A DNA stretch of 64,000 nucleotides, from NCBI GenBank assembly GCA_032821775.1, contig JAVLRN010000012.1:2418001-2482000 (forward strand), written 5' to 3'. Each line of letters starts with the position of its first letter. Positions within the stretch are counted from its first letter, which is position 1. This DNA comes from Sanguinoderma infundibulare (lineage: Eukaryota > Basidiomycota > Agaricomycetes > Polyporales > Polyporaceae). The notes under the pieces were generated by a model. That model did not search any database, was not told where the DNA came from, and was given only the letters and a program-made list of their open reading frames with translations. Shown here piece after piece: positions 45,412-57,206 of this stretch. The position numbers and the translations under genes were made by a program.

Positions 45412-47176
45412 CTACAAAGACAGTGACGCAAGAGCTCCTGTTTCAATCGTTCAGTCACCCCATCACAGAAGGATCGTGAAAAAGATATACTAACCTTCAA
45501 TCTGCGAAGTCCCCTCGAAGTCGCCGTCCTGCACGACACGTCGCGCGCGTTCTCCCTCAGCCTCCGATATCTCGACCATCTTTCTCTGGCCCTCGTCATC
45601 GACGATTTTCCACCAGCTCTGCTTCCGGAAACGGTCAGCCCGCCGCCCCATGTCGTTATATACACTCTCCTCTCCTTCGTCAGGGCGAGTGTCCGACTCC
45701 TCCGACTCTTCTGGAGGGTCGTCTCCAAGGGCAGGGTTCGGTGCCAGGTCCGCAACAGAGAGATAGCGAAGGGAAGGCATCGCGTCGACGAGAGGTCGCG
45801 GGAGCCGAGCCAGAGCGCGGATACGATCCCTCTCGCAATCCATCGCGTTCAGAAGTTTTGCGCGATAGGTGTTCTGGGTATGATGCCAGAAGGTCGGTTT
45901 ATGCGTTGCAGGAACAAGGAGTTTTAGCACAAGTAGCGGGATGTTCTTGAGGGTGCGTGCAAGGTGACGAGTCTGTTCGGGACATTAGCGGACATTGGAG
46001 ATTGGCGAATATGAGTGCCACGCAGGCTCTACGCACCAACCAATCGTCATCCCGTTCGGGCCGCGGTACGTAGTGTTCCAACTTCAGCTCCAGGGAACGT
46101 AGCCTGGGAACGCAGGATGGGAAGTCCTTCCAGAACGTCGAGAAGAATCCTCCATTCCCGACACGTACAGAGGCGTATAGGCCGATGGGAGACGCGGCGC
46201 GCAGGGCCTCGAGGAACGCCGAGACCTTGTCCCGGTCCTTGGGAGAGGCGAGCCAAACCAGGTGCAGTGCATCTGGCACTTGGAGAAGGCTGACCGTGCG
46301 CACTCTACCCCTGACGCACACGACCTCTTTGGGCCCGTCTAGGGCAAGGCGGCGAAGCGGGCGCCAGGGTGGTCCGGAATAGGGTGGCACCACCACGTCA
46401 CCCGCTTCCCAGGCCAGGGAGAATATAAGAGTGGACAGATTTGGGCAGAGCTGAACCATGTTTAGTGCTGGAAAAGATGACCATGAGAGGCAAAGATAGC
46501 GGATGGATGGCAGAACAGGGACGGCGGCAGAGTCTTCGAGATGTGGTGGCGTGAAGTTGCACAGCAAGACCGTGTGGAGATTGCGAAATGGGGCGAGCGC
46601 CATCATGTTGAGAAGTGGAGGGATAGTCTTGGGCTCATCGAGTGGACCGTCGTCGTCGAAGTAGTAATTAAGCGTTAAGTGTCTTGGGCCTCGGAGATGC
46701 CGCAAGGAGTCGAGAGTACCGTCCCCGATCATCGATAGGTGGACCTGGGCGAGCTGATGCATGGAGGACAAGGCGAGGAGAATCCTCGGCTCTTTCTTGA
46801 CCAGTCCATGGAATCGGGCGAGAAGGAGCTCGCGGATGTTCTCTGCGTGGACCAACAGCTCGCGGACAAGATGGGCCTGAAAGAAATCTATCCACTCCTC
46901 AGACTCGGGGTCTTCCGGGTAAAATGCGTCCGCATAGATTGATAGCTTCTCCAGATACCTCGCTCGAACAACTCCAACAAAGGGATCGGGTGAGACGTGA
47001 TAATTGTGCAGTTGGCGAAGCCGGATTGGACTCCAGCACTCGGCTACGGAAGCGACACTGGCAATGGCGAGTCGGTAGGCCCTTTTACAGGAAAGAGAGA
47101 CAGGAAAAGCATCCTGGCCGGGAAGATGAGAGAAGATGGAGGAGAGGATGTCGTCGTTGAGCGAAAGCAAGTCCAT
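45412..47176 (-). CDS. F-box/LRR-like protein, intact A-type member (547 aa)
   Basis: Exons 47176-46037, 45972-45495 and 45437-45412 close in frame (547 aa). The ATG at 47176 has a strong context (GCCACCATGG); an in-frame TTG upstream is not needed. The N-terminus MDLLSLNDDILSSIFSHLPG is an F-box-like motif, followed by 'VSLSCKRAYRLAI'. The centre has LRR-like units ('LRHLRGPRHLTLNY', 'LPSIRYLCLSWSS', 'LRSLELKLEHYVP'). The C-terminus is acidic, then 'FRKQSWWKIVDDEGQRKM', and ends 'GALASLSL'. It is the only family member of this type without a lesion in the window, so copies A and B and the fragment at 26761 are best read against it. Confidence 0.9.
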
Positions 47177-47210
47177 GGTGGCGATGCACAGCTGCGGTAG
47201 CAAACAGATG

Positions 47211-47220
47211 CTTATATAAG
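47211..47220 (-). promoter_or_regulatory. TATA box of the A-type F-box-like gene
   Basis: CTTATATAAG, 35-44 nt before the ATG at 47176, a palindromic TATA consensus at a plausible distance for a very short leader. Confidence 0.5.
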
Positions 47221-47536
47221 GTCTCGAAGACTGAGAGGGCGTCGGGTCTAATCCTGTCTAATCTCCCTGTATACTTACTCATTACATCCACCCTCTCCGG
47301 CTGACGAGCTCGAGCGTGCACAGGCAACCACCACTCCCCACGCCCCAGTGCTTTATATCGTTGCAACACGCGTTGGGCGCTGTTGACTCCAAGGAGCTGC
47401 TTGCGGGTGCCACGTGCCCGCCCTGACTCTGCGGCGCGTCTCTTCCTGATCCTGTCGGTCCGACCTTGGTTCCATCATTGAATCCCCGGGTGTGGATACC
47501 TGCCTGTGGAGCGATACATCGACCACGCACACCATC

Positions 47537-49464
47537 ATGCCCCTCCATTTCCTCGATCTCAACAACGACGTCCTCCATCCCATCGTCGACCTCCTACTGG
47601 GACGAACTGCACTCCAGTTCGCCCTCGCATCCAAACAAGCACACGAGCTCGCTATTCATCGCGTTGCCGCCATAATCAGCTGCGGAGACCCGGACAGACT
47701 GTCCCTACTCCACGACGTCCTCCTTCGTGGCCCACGACCTCTGGCAGAACACCTCGAGGACTTGACCATAGACGAGCGCGCTATACCGTACGAGGATTTC
47801 GTGGCCTCGCGGAACGCCCAGTCCAGCGACAGCGGAGACGTCACGATACCCACTTTCGTCCAGCTCATCATCGATCTCATCCTGAATGCCCCAAAGCTTC
47901 GCAGGCTTGCTCTCTCTAAAACTATGGGCCTCTTGGAGTGCGGTCCTCGGATGGAGAATTGCCTCAGCGGTCTCTGTAGGCTGAACCACGTCGAGTTCGA
48001 CGTCGGCGCTAGTATTTGGGCCGGCGCCCCAGTCATGGACTTCCTGCGGACATCCGGCTGGAACCTGACTGTCCTCTCGCTCGACTCCGGCTCGAGGCAC
48101 ACGTTCGACTATAGCGACACGTTCAACGATAGCGACGCGTTCGACGATAGCGACGCCGCCTTATGGGTGCCATTACTCGATGCGCTCGCTTCCTTCCCTC
48201 GACTGCGCACCCTCAACATCCGCAAATCCCACGTGCCCGGCGCGTTCTTGCGCGAGATCAAGAACTATTCGCCGCCCACCCTTCCGTCGCTGCGCAGGCT
48301 GTTCTTGCGGAAGGTCATTCCCTCGGCGCTGGACCTCGCGCAACTCACCCCGAATCTGCATACCCTTCATCTGGGGATCGACATGTTCTACGAGGGTTGG
48401 TTCCGCCCTTTCTTGCCCCATGGCGAGGGATTCTTCCTCCCGCCAGTGCATTCTCTTCAGTTATATTTCACGGAAGAGCCACTCTGGGTAGAACCGCTTC
48501 TGAACTCCGCTGTGCACCATCTGCAACTCACATGCGATCCCGACCGCACGGAGTCGGTCCTGGCTGTGTTCCGAATGGCGTCCCCGGTCCGAGCCCAGTT
48601 ACGGACGGCGCTTGTAGCCCCCTACATGGAATTGTTGACGCGACTTTGCGGGGAGGCAACGCGGATGAGGTGCCTGGAGCTGATGGTATGCGACTTTTCG
48701 GGCATGGAAGCGGATCCTGATGCTGTGCGGAGTGAATGGTTTGTGCGTCGCGATCATGTTGCATATACCTCCGCAGGCCAGAGTCACTGAACTGACTGTT
48801 GCCGATACACAGGAAAACATTCCTACAATGCTCGGATCACTCCCTCTAGTCGGATTGCGAGTACAGCTGGGGAGGATGTCGAACTTGCTACCTTAAACAA
48901 TCGTCGGCGGTCGACAGACACTGCCTTTCGACCATTCGACCTACGATGGACCGAAGGCGGAAGCTCGCAGGTCGTACCGCGCTCGAGTGGAGAGTGCGAA
49001 GGCCCTTCCTCCCAGGCTTGCCGCTGCGATCCCCACCTTGCGGGTCGTGGCAATCGGGGACGAAGAGCCCTACGAGGATTATGACGGGACGGAATGGCGC
49101 CGAAAGCTCCAGATGGGCGAGGGCGCGGAGGATCATCGCGAAGAGTTCTGGGACGACTACGAGTATCAGGGTGGATGGTACGACGAGAGAGTGAGGACGT
49201 TGGAGTGGTGGCGGGTTGTGCGGGATGGGGAGAACGTCGTGCGGCTGGATGCGCTCACTGTGGATCAAGGCACGCGAGTGCAGCGGTTCTTTGAGAAGGC
49301 GGACTTCGCGATGCTCGAGCGCATTGACGGTACGTGGCATCTGGGATGCGTGATGGTCGGCTTGCGGTTGACTAATATCGCTCACTGCTTGCACAGATTT
49401 CCTTCGGGACTTCGATTCTGACGGACCAGGGCAGGAGGGTGCAGAGATTCTTCCAGAAGTCTGA
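47537..49464 (+). CDS. F-box/LRR-like protein, D copy, with an in-frame premature stop
   Basis: Exons 47537-48742, 48813-49329 and 49397-49464 by analogy with the gene at 39864-41731. It starts MPLHFLDLNNDVLHPIVDLL and has LRR-like units ('LRRLALSKTMG', 'LRTLNIRKSHVPG', 'LRRLFLRKVIP') and an Asp-rich insert ('DYSDTFNDSDAFDDSD'). In exon 2 a TAA at 48894-48896 interrupts an otherwise continuous frame ('..MSNLLP' stop 'TIVGGRQ..'), which goes on to 'LEWWRVVRDGENVV' and 'RVQRFFEKADF'. The product would be 429 aa if translated to the stop; more likely this is a recent pseudogene. It is divergent from the intact A-type gene, with about 360 bp between start codons. Confidence 0.7.
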
Positions 49465-49728
49465 CTCGGGCTTCCAGACTGTTGAGCGCATCGATAGTAG
49501 GTATTGAATTTATTGCTGGCATGATCAGATATCGCTTACCATGCTCGATAGTCTTGTTGTCAGAGCTGTGAACCGTGCTGTACACGCTCTAAGTGGCATC
49601 CGGCAGGAGAGCGAGACTATATTTAGGTTCTAAAGGCCAGTATGGTGGGGGAGCACATGGTAGTGGCGTAGTTGTACTGTACGACAATCTGCCCATAGAC
49701 TTGAAGGTGCGAGAAGCAATGTAGAGCT

Positions 49729-50877
49729 CTATACAGTACGTCTGTCTGATGCCTCCCGACGTTTGTCAATCATGTCCTCGAGAGATGCATCTGACGGAAT
49801 GACAGTCCTATCAACCACAGTGGAGGCGCCACCTGTGCCCGATCGTGGCGCGACCAGGAAGCCTTGAACGTGGTCCAATGATGGCGACAAAAGCAGTTGC
49901 AGCTCCTGTTGCGTTCGGCGCTGCACCTCACGCTCTTCCCAGCGAGGCACAGCGAGAAGAACGCCAAAATACGACGAGAGGATACAAGGCCGAGCATGCC
50001 GAAGGACGACATCTGCGGTGGCTAGCGATGTCCCGCATATTGCAGAGAAGAGGAATCGCCGGAGCTCCTCCTCGAAAACGGCCTGGGGAACGTTCTTGAC
50101 GGTGTCAAAGGACGCTATTGGATTGTGCATCTCCGTCATATCCCATAGCACGTTTTGGTGAAGATACTGGAGCACAAGCCCCCGCTCCGTGGTGAATCGG
50201 TCCCTCGACATTCCGATCGTCAGGCCGGTAGCGCGGAATGTCCGATGCGCGCCGCTCATCGTCTCCCTAAACAGCTTGCAGATGCGCGGAAGCCCCTCGA
50301 AGCTGAGCGGTATATCTTCGACCGTGGCATGCTTGCACACGAGGATGGGCCTACTCTGTTGTACCGCAGATGATTCTGCGTCGTGGATCCCTAGTCCCGA
50401 GACCATCAAGCTGTCGTACGCCTCGCCAATGTTCTTCGGCTGCTCCGAGAAGATCCACGGCGCCATGCTCTCCTCCAGGGACATCGCCTCCGAGTCCGTC
50501 ACCACGCCGTTCCCGTAGTCCCGCAAGATCCTGTATGGGTCAGCGAACCTCGACGCGAGCTTGCGAAAAAGCCCGCATGTCAGTGCGCGGTCATGGTTGC
50601 CTTCTTGACGCGCTGTTCGTAACACGCATACAACGGGGTCTGAAACGCGAGTCATTGGCAGCGTGCAGCGAGTCCGACTGATATTTACAAATGGTTCCTT
50701 ACCCCAGCACAGAGTCACGCGCTTCAGAAAGAAATGCCAGAGCAGTGCGCGACGAGCGAGAGAGGAATGGGAGACTGTCTGGATAGCCTCGGAAGCCTCA
50801 ATCAGAGGACGACCGGGAACTGGAGGCCGTGGTTTCGTTCGCACGTACGAACGCCGACAGGGTGCGACGTCGTGCAT
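49729..50877 (-). CDS. Hypothetical protein, exon structure uncertain
   Basis: A minus-strand frame of 382 codons is open to TAG at 49729. The part from about 50570 down ('FADPYRILRDYGNGVVTDSE', 'CKHATVEDIPLSFEGLP', 'GMSRDRFTTERGLVLQYLHQ', 'ELRRFLFSAICGTSLA') reads as a real globular protein, but its 5' end (about 50877-50600) probably contains one or more introns, for example with donor GTAAGG at about 50706. Possible first exons lie at 51155-50890. I do not recognise the family, and no signal peptide or membrane segment is clear. Confidence 0.5.
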   Translation of the reverse strand: MHDVAPCRRSYVRTKPRPPVPGRPLIEASEAIQTVSHSSLARRALLWHFFLKRVTLCWGKEPFVNISRTRCTLPMTRVSDPVVCVLRTARQEGNHDRALTCGLFRKLASRFADPYRILRDYGNGVVTDSEAMSLEESMAPWIFSEQPKNIGEAYDSLMVSGLGIHDAESSAVQQSRPILVCKHATVEDIPLSFEGLPRICKLFRETMSGAHRTFRATGLTIGMSRDRFTTERGLVLQYLHQNVLWDMTEMHNPIASFDTVKNVPQAVFEEELRRFLFSAICGTSLATADVVLRHARPCILSSYFGVLLAVPRWEEREVQRRTQQELQLLLSPSLDHVQGFLVAPRSGTGGASTVVDRTVIPSDASLEDMIDKRREASDRRTV

Positions 50878-51811
50878 CTGCGACTGCCTGGGAGAAGCGA
50901 CATACGTTCGCTACCGTCGATGTAGACGAATGAGTTGGGTTAACGCCGACAGGCCCAGGACGCGGGATGTGGATTCTGGACATCACGTTTTGTCAGAACA
51001 TCCGTGGGGGGGCAGCAATAGCGTCGGGCGAATGGAGACCCAAGAACAATCGGTGAACGACGCACGTTGCTGTCTTTGTTATCTTCGAGCACGGTAGCCG
51101 AATGCGAATGCGATCCGCCTACTGCGTGCACCAGTGAGCTCCAGTCCCTCATCATCTATAACGCGAAGTCATAGTTAATCCTGGTCGAGTACGGACGTCC
51201 GATGACCCGATCTGACAGGTCCGGACACTTGAGTAGGAGGAGATCGTCACTGAATGCAAAGCTCGTCAGAGCGATCCCGAAGACAAACGACAAAAGCGAG
51301 GCAACTCACCAATTCATCACCACTGCCAGCGACCCGCAGATGAATACAACACCCAATCAAACGGCATGGAAGCCGTTGCGGAGCCAAGCGATCTCCCTGT
51401 CATGGGGGAAGCCCTCGTTGCGGAACTTGCGCATGAGACCGACGCAAGAAAAATACGCGTCCCGTCATCTCATGTCATTGTCATGAACCTCCTTCCCGCC
51501 TTGGCCTGCCCCGAGTCAATCGGAGAGGCCAACCCCACGGGCCGCGGCGCGAACTAGTGGTACATACATACAGCCCCTCCATCCCCGATTAAGAAAACAA
51601 CAACGCGGGAAATAAACAGGGAGCAAGTCGGAAGCGACGCACTGTACTGAATAAATATCGGGTAAGGCGAGCAAGGAGCGGAGGGCGAAGAGGGGCGGAG
51701 TTGGGGGGTTAGTTCCCGCGGCTGGAATGCATATTGAAGTATCTCCTCTCAACGAACGAGGAACCAAAAAAAAAGACCGAGGAGCGAGCAAGAGCAGGGG
51801 CGGGGGAACTC

Positions 51812-53329
51812 TCAGCGCCGCCAGAACATCCACACCTTTAGGATATCCTGTGGCATGGTGTGATCGTCAGCCAAGGCTCGTCTGATGAAAAATAGGCACA
51901 GAGGGTGCTGGAAGAAGACGAGAAGAAGGAAAGGAAGGAAAGAAGACTCACGCGTTGTGTCCCGAACACGAGGAACGCGATCAACGGCACTGCGTCGGTG
52001 CGTGGGCGAGTGTGGGTGAGGGTGGGGGTGAGGGTTGGATCTCCAGTCAGCGATCCGCAGAAGACAGCGAGGGAAGCGCGCGTTTGACTCACTGAGGGCG
52101 ATGATGACGTTCCCGGCAAAGTACGACACGTTCGAGAGGAAGACGAACGCGCAGCCGATGCCGACGACGCACACGAAGCTGAAGATCGCGACGCGCACGA
52201 GGAGCGAGAACGGGATCTGGCCCGGGCGGTCGGACCCGCGCAGCGCGCGCCAGTTCCGGTAGAGCACCGTCCCGATGTAGACTGAACAGACGGCGCATAT
52301 AATGAATGAATGGGGTCTGGCGCTGGGGGACGAGGGTGCTTACCGTCAAACGCGACCATGATGACGAGGATGGCCGCGACGACGATGGCGGTGATGTTGC
52401 CGCTGTGGAGCGGAATGACGGTCAGGAACGATGGAAGACAGGGACGGGTGGACTGGGGCTACTCACGGTTTACCGGTTGAGATTGTGCAGTAGACAAAGT
52501 GACCGGCGCGGTCGACGGTGTTGGGATGCAGCGTGCCGATCTGTTCCAATCCGACGTCAACTCTGATGCAGGAAGCACACGGAGCAGCGTCCAGCAAAGA
52601 GAGCCTACCACCAGGATAGCGGTGACGGACGCGAGCCACGCGACATAGGGAGCGATCAAGAGCTACGTACGGGACCGGTCTGGGATCAGATTCGCGACGA
52701 TCAACGTGAGATTTTAGGGTTGCTCACGAAGCCGTTGCGAAGGCAATCGCGCTGCTTGATCTTGGGTGGTGCGAGCGCGTTCGAGAGCGTGAACCAGAGC
52801 TGGAGAACGAGGGCGAAGGTAGACATAGCGACGCTGGGCGCACGTCAGATTGCGTTGGACGTAAAGTGATAAATCCAAATTCGACTTACAGGACCGGTGC
52901 CGCGTAGATCAAGGACGCCTGGGTGAGGCAAAGGGGGTACGAGGGCGGCTCTTGCCTTGTCTGCTGCCCGGCGAACGCGCTATGCGCTCCTTTCAGGACC
53001 GATCTGGATTGGGAAGTGAAGCAGTCGCGGACTCACAGTAGCATGTAGGAGATGCAGTAGATCAACCAGGTGATGCAGAAGTTGAGCCATGTGAAGTGCC
53101 TGTAGACCTTGGGCGCGAACAGGGCGGTCAAGAGGACGGCGAGCAAGCCAATGCCGCCGGTTGCCTGGAAGGCGAGGAAGACCTTCACTTCCGTGAGGTC
53201 TGCTGGAGCCTATGTACACATCGTGAGATGTACTGCACGTCTACGGTGCGCGCACCGACGCGACGGGTAGACGGGAATGAGGAGACGTACCTGTGTGGGC
53301 TGGTCGCTATCCCGCAGAAAGATAGACAT
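51812..53329 (-). CDS. Seven-helix membrane protein, GPCR-like (285 aa)
   Basis: Ten exons, all phases compatible: 53329-53291, 53209-53037, 52979-52890, 52833-52728, 52662-52609, 52540-52467, 52402-52344, 52281-52093, 51989-51952, 51847-51812. Seven hydrophobic segments are visible, in order near 'LLAVLLTALFA', 'FCITWLIYCISYML', 'LVAMSTFALVLQLWF', 'YVAWLASVTAILV', 'AIVVAAILVIMVAF', 'VAIFSFVCVVGIGCAFVF' and 'LMPLIAFLVFG'. A short polar N-terminus precedes the first, and the last ends 'DILKVWMFWRR'. The loop 'LHPNTVDRAGHFVYCTIS' before helix 5 carries a Cys, as in a family of mushroom-specific 7TM proteins of unknown ligand. It is not clearly a Ste3 pheromone receptor. No neighbour suggests a partner. 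Confidence 0.85.
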
Positions 53330-54509
53330 GGTTTCTTGGACGCACTCCGACACCTAGCACGGCGAGACTCCGGGTGCGCGAAAGAGAAGTGGAAGACTGG
53401 TGACAGAGTTGAATAGAGAGGACCCCAAGCAAGCTCCAGACCAGCCGGGAGAAGAAGAAGGAATGGATAAGAAAGGGCCGGCCAGTGCGCTGCCGCGGGC
53501 GCGCGCAAGAGAACGAAGGGGACGGAGAAAGCGAGCGAGAAGGAGGGGGAGAAGACGAAGGGCGAGAGGCGAGCGCTGGGGCAGCGGGCCTGATGGGGGG
53601 CTCCAGGGTGCTCTTGCGCTGGACATTGTCCGGAGAACAGCATGTAATGATGGCGTGGAGTGCGATCTCGGCATCGCGACGCTTGCTGAGTGCACCAGGG
53701 GGAACGTTCGATTCGTGAGCGAGCCAAGGCGGGACCGTTGGACGACGGACCATTGATTGGGCGTGGCGCATTGGCAACAGCAAGAGCATCAAATGATATT
53801 TGTGCTCGAAGCTGGTGCAGAGCTTGGTGGCAGAGTACCCGAGGCCACGCCCGTCGGGGCTAATGGTAAGACATCAACCACATGAGCGCTCGTTGGTTGC
53901 TGTCTTCTGCAGCTGTCTAGATCCACCGTTGACTTGGTCCACATATATATTCTGTTGGACATTGACTGCATCAGCAACAGTCTCATACTACGATCGACGA
54001 CGTCACCCTACTCCTTCTGCGATCCACAAGCTTCTCTTCCACATGAAGCAGCGCTCGAATGCACCGCCGCTCCTGCGATCTCTGGGATCCCAACAGATGC
54101 TGTCAAATATCCAATCCTGTGTGTTCCTTGCTGACCGGGAATAAGCGTAGCTACTTATGGTGATTCACAGTGGTAATGGCGTACTATGGCCTAGTCAGAG
54201 GAGGGAGGAGGCAAGCTCCAGATCGTTAAATTAACCGCTTCCTGCAACATCGCTTGAAACCTCGCACTCACAGAGCGGAACAAGACGGAACGCTAGCCTA
54301 TGTAAAAGTACGGCCAGCCCCCAATCACAGCTGCGTCGCGGTCCCAGCGCACCTCTCCGGCACCAGCTGTAACACGCACAACAATCGGTTTCAGCCCAAC
54401 AACCTGAACGAGCACGACATAGACATAACAACGGATGCGATCGAAACCCTCCTACTTATGATATCGTACACGGCGCACGCCCTCCCCGGGCCCCCTCGCA
54501 CACAGCCAA
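53330..54509. other. Intergenic region, no firm gene
   Basis: Contains the upstream flank of the 7TM gene. On the minus strand at about 54343-54292 a piece reads 'EVRWDRDAAVIGGWPYFYIG' and a stop; it looks like a real C-terminus and may be the last exon of the membrane-protein gene beginning at 55991, but I could not close the splice phase. Confidence 0.4.
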
Positions 54510-54792
54510 CTACCTCTGCACGTCCCGATCTCGGTCCAACCTGAACACGACGAGCGGGACCAAATCCCATACCTCGCGCATCCCGACCAGCATAATCCTC
54601 AGCGTCATGATCGTCGCCGCGAGCTGGCCCCCCGCCGCGGCCTCCATCGCCCTCGTCTCCACCAAGACCCCACCCCCGTCTCCGGCGCCCATGCGCCGCC
54701 CGAGCGCCAGCACGTACACCGGCACGACGAGCAGCGCGAGCTTGATCGTGCTCGCCCCGTCGCGCAGCACCGACAGCGCCACCTCGCCCGTC

Positions 54793-54826
<34 letters not shown>

Positions 54827-55991
54827 CTCCCTGCCTCAGCGAGCCGGGCGGGGGCGCGTGCCGCCGGCGGATGTCGGTCTCGAACAGGACCTGGAACGCG
54901 ACCACGGCGAGCATCGTCGGCAGGTAGCAGATCAGCGCGCAGCACCCGCCGACGAGCATCGCCGCGACGAGCGCGGGGTAGAGGCCGTACATGGGCCGCG
55001 CCGCGTGCAGCGCGAAGCGCGTGCTCGCCGCCGACGCGTACGTGCAGAGGACCGCGAACGCCCCGATCACCGTCGCCATCGTCAGTAGGGACGAGGACCA
55101 GCTAAACCGTGCAGGGCGCGGGCGCGGGGTGTGGGCTTGGGAACCGTCTTGAGGCAGGGGTGTGCGGGCGGGAGGGGCAGCATGGCTTGGGCTTGGAGGA
55201 TTTGCAGTTCGAGGTGCGCCCTGAGTTCGACTCACCACCGGAGGTGGACTACTTCTGGCCATTCAGAAAGTGGGAGGTCGCACTATATGTCAGTAGCGAT
55301 TGAGCGTCACTTGGGAAGCGGTGAACGCGAGGCTGTACATGTGCGGACCCCTCAGACAGGCTGGCTTGCCAGGACAGGCAGGTTACGACTCACCTTGTCT
55401 GATAACAATACTCAGAAGGGTTCTCGATGCAGTTCGGGTTTTGTGTCCACCACGCAGGCCGACTGGGTATCTTGGATGCACTGTATGCAGTCTCCTCGGG
55501 AAGCGCTGCGCCACAATCGTGGATGTCGTCAATTCTAAGCGACTCTTGATTCTGTTTCCCGATAGTACGATGAGAAACGCATATACGCACCTTGTGTTGT
55601 CAGCCGGGAGGTCGTTTTGCTGGTCAAGAGAAGAGTTAACCAGCGCTAGGTGTCCAAGAGAATGCACTGAGGCCCGTCGCCTCGACGCAGTGACGTCGTC
55701 CACGTTCCGGCAACCCGCGCTAAAGTTTCGGCTACACTGCACCGGCACCAGTGGCATACACCAGCCACTGGCACCCATCAAGCGGTCGAATGCGAAAGCG
55801 TGAACATAGCATAAGCGAAGGCATGGGATGCTCATACTACAATTTTGCGGTTCTGAAAGCAGCAATATCATAACATCTCTCCTACATAGCGAAGCAGCCC
55901 CGGTCCCGCCATCCCCAGGGTCGTACAGCCCGAGCACGTCCTTCGACGCTCGCCCTCCCTTGCGCGTTCCTTGACCGACAACATGCGACAC
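54510..55991 (-). CDS. Multi-exon membrane protein, unknown function (start and 3' end uncertain)
   Basis: Five minus-strand exons connect in frame: 55991(?)-55591, 55534-55394, 55332-55311, 55282-55236 and 55101-54510. The internal exons give 'DDIHDCGAALPEETAYSA', 'PSRPAWWTQNPNCIENPSE', 'LAFTASQCDLPLSEWPEVV' and then membrane segments 'LLTMATVIGAFAVLCTYAS', 'GGCCALICYLPTMLAVVAF' and 'IKLALLVVPVYVLALG', with a Gln-Gly repeat between the second and third. Several Cys lie in the polar part. The first exon has several candidate ATGs (55991 is the most upstream). A TAG at 54510-54512 ends the frame, but a donor AG|GTAGTT just before it could lead to a further exon near 54340. Family not recognised. 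Confidence 0.55.
54793..54832. repeat. Hexanucleotide tandem repeat (CCCTGT)n
   Basis: About six copies of CCCTGT/CCCTCT in a coding exon; on the minus strand it encodes alternating Gln-Gly. Length variation would be in frame. Confidence 0.85.
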
Positions 55992-56065
55992 GATGATATA
56001 AGAAAAAAACTGCTGGGATCCGGTGGCCGGTGCTGCTTCTCGTCGTGGTCGTCGTCGATGGTCGT

Positions 56066-56644
56066 CTACTCCCGGGGCGCACCGCGGCCGACGCCAGCAA
56101 ACTGTGGCCGGAACTCGCCAGGCGCACCACCCTCCTTCTTCCTGTAGTCCTCCCGGTCGCCGCGGGGCGGGCGGTAGGTGCCCTCTCCACCGCCAGGGCG
56201 CACCTGGGCCGGGCGAGGGGGGCGGACGGCCTTTTTGTGCGTGGACGGGACAATCTCGCTCGGGAGGTTAAGCCTGGACGCATGCCGCAGCGCGGTCAGA
56301 CCCCAGGTTATAGGGTTGGTTCAAGGGGACGGAGGACGTACCACTCGCGGAGGTAGTCGACGCCCTCTGGGGTAAGGACGTAGTAGTACCACTGCCAAGA
56401 GAACTGCGTCTTGACGAGACCCTTGGAAGTAAGGCTCTGCATGGCCTTGATGACTTCGAGGTTAGGCACATCGAGCTCTTCGTGCTTGGGGGCGTTGTAG
56501 TCCTTCTTGGCGACCAACACGCCCTCTGCATCCGTCAGGATCTCCATTGTCAGAGACGTGTGTTGAAGATAGAGTGTGAATGGGGTACAGACCCTTGAAG
56601 AGGGACTCGTAGATGACGCGCCTGTGGGGCTTTGAGATGATCAT
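56066..56644 (-). CDS. RPS10: 40S ribosomal protein S10 (147 aa)
   Basis: Component of the small ribosomal subunit head. Exons 56644-56593, 56525-56342 and 56273-56066 close in frame. The N-terminus [20 protein letters not shown] continues '[20 protein letters not shown]', then '[20 protein letters not shown]' and '[19 protein letters not shown]', the classical S10 plectin-type domain. The C-terminal tail is Arg/Gly/Pro-rich ('[17 protein letters not shown]'), as in fungi. The length is normal. It faces the LRR gene (57207) divergently, with about 560 bp between the ATGs. Confidence 0.97.
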
Positions 56645-57206
56645 GCTGGGCGAGCGAGGGTCTTTGGGCGGGAAGCTGAACGACATGCGGTTTGCTGTTA
56701 AAGATGGCAAGTACAAGAAATAGAAAGGGACTCACTGCGAAGCTGCTGTCGCACTGTCTCCGGCTGGACAGCAGGCCGTCAGTACCTCGTCGTCATTCAG
56801 CCAACGCCCGTCATCCGATCGTCCATCTGGCAATCCAACCTCATACACCCCTCCAATCACGTCCAAATTCCTCCCAGCCTGTTGGGACAGGCCACAGGAA
56901 CGAAACTGAGGACTCACATTGGCGTGAAGGGGCGGCGGGGCCTTGCGATTTGTCTTGAAGTCCGAGCGGAAGCGGTACCGTCTCTCCCTGGGCAGGCCAG
57001 ATTTTCGGACGAGCATGGGCGCTCTTGGAGCCACGTGGGTTCTCGGACCCCAGGAACACGGCGTCGGGGTCACAGAGGCCTCGATAGGCACGCGCCGAAC
57101 GCGTTTATGTGCGTCCATGGCACGAGTATTCGCCCACCGCCGTGTCTGAGGCCCTTCGATTGCGCATTAGATTCCGCTCGTGGCCGCTGTGCTGTCCTAG
57201 CTATAG

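Noticed and set aside
53307..53792. Arg/Ser-rich minus-strand frames upstream of the 7TM gene
   Set aside because: Overlap the first exon and 5' flank of the 7TM gene in other frames; composition reflects GC-rich, purine-biased DNA.
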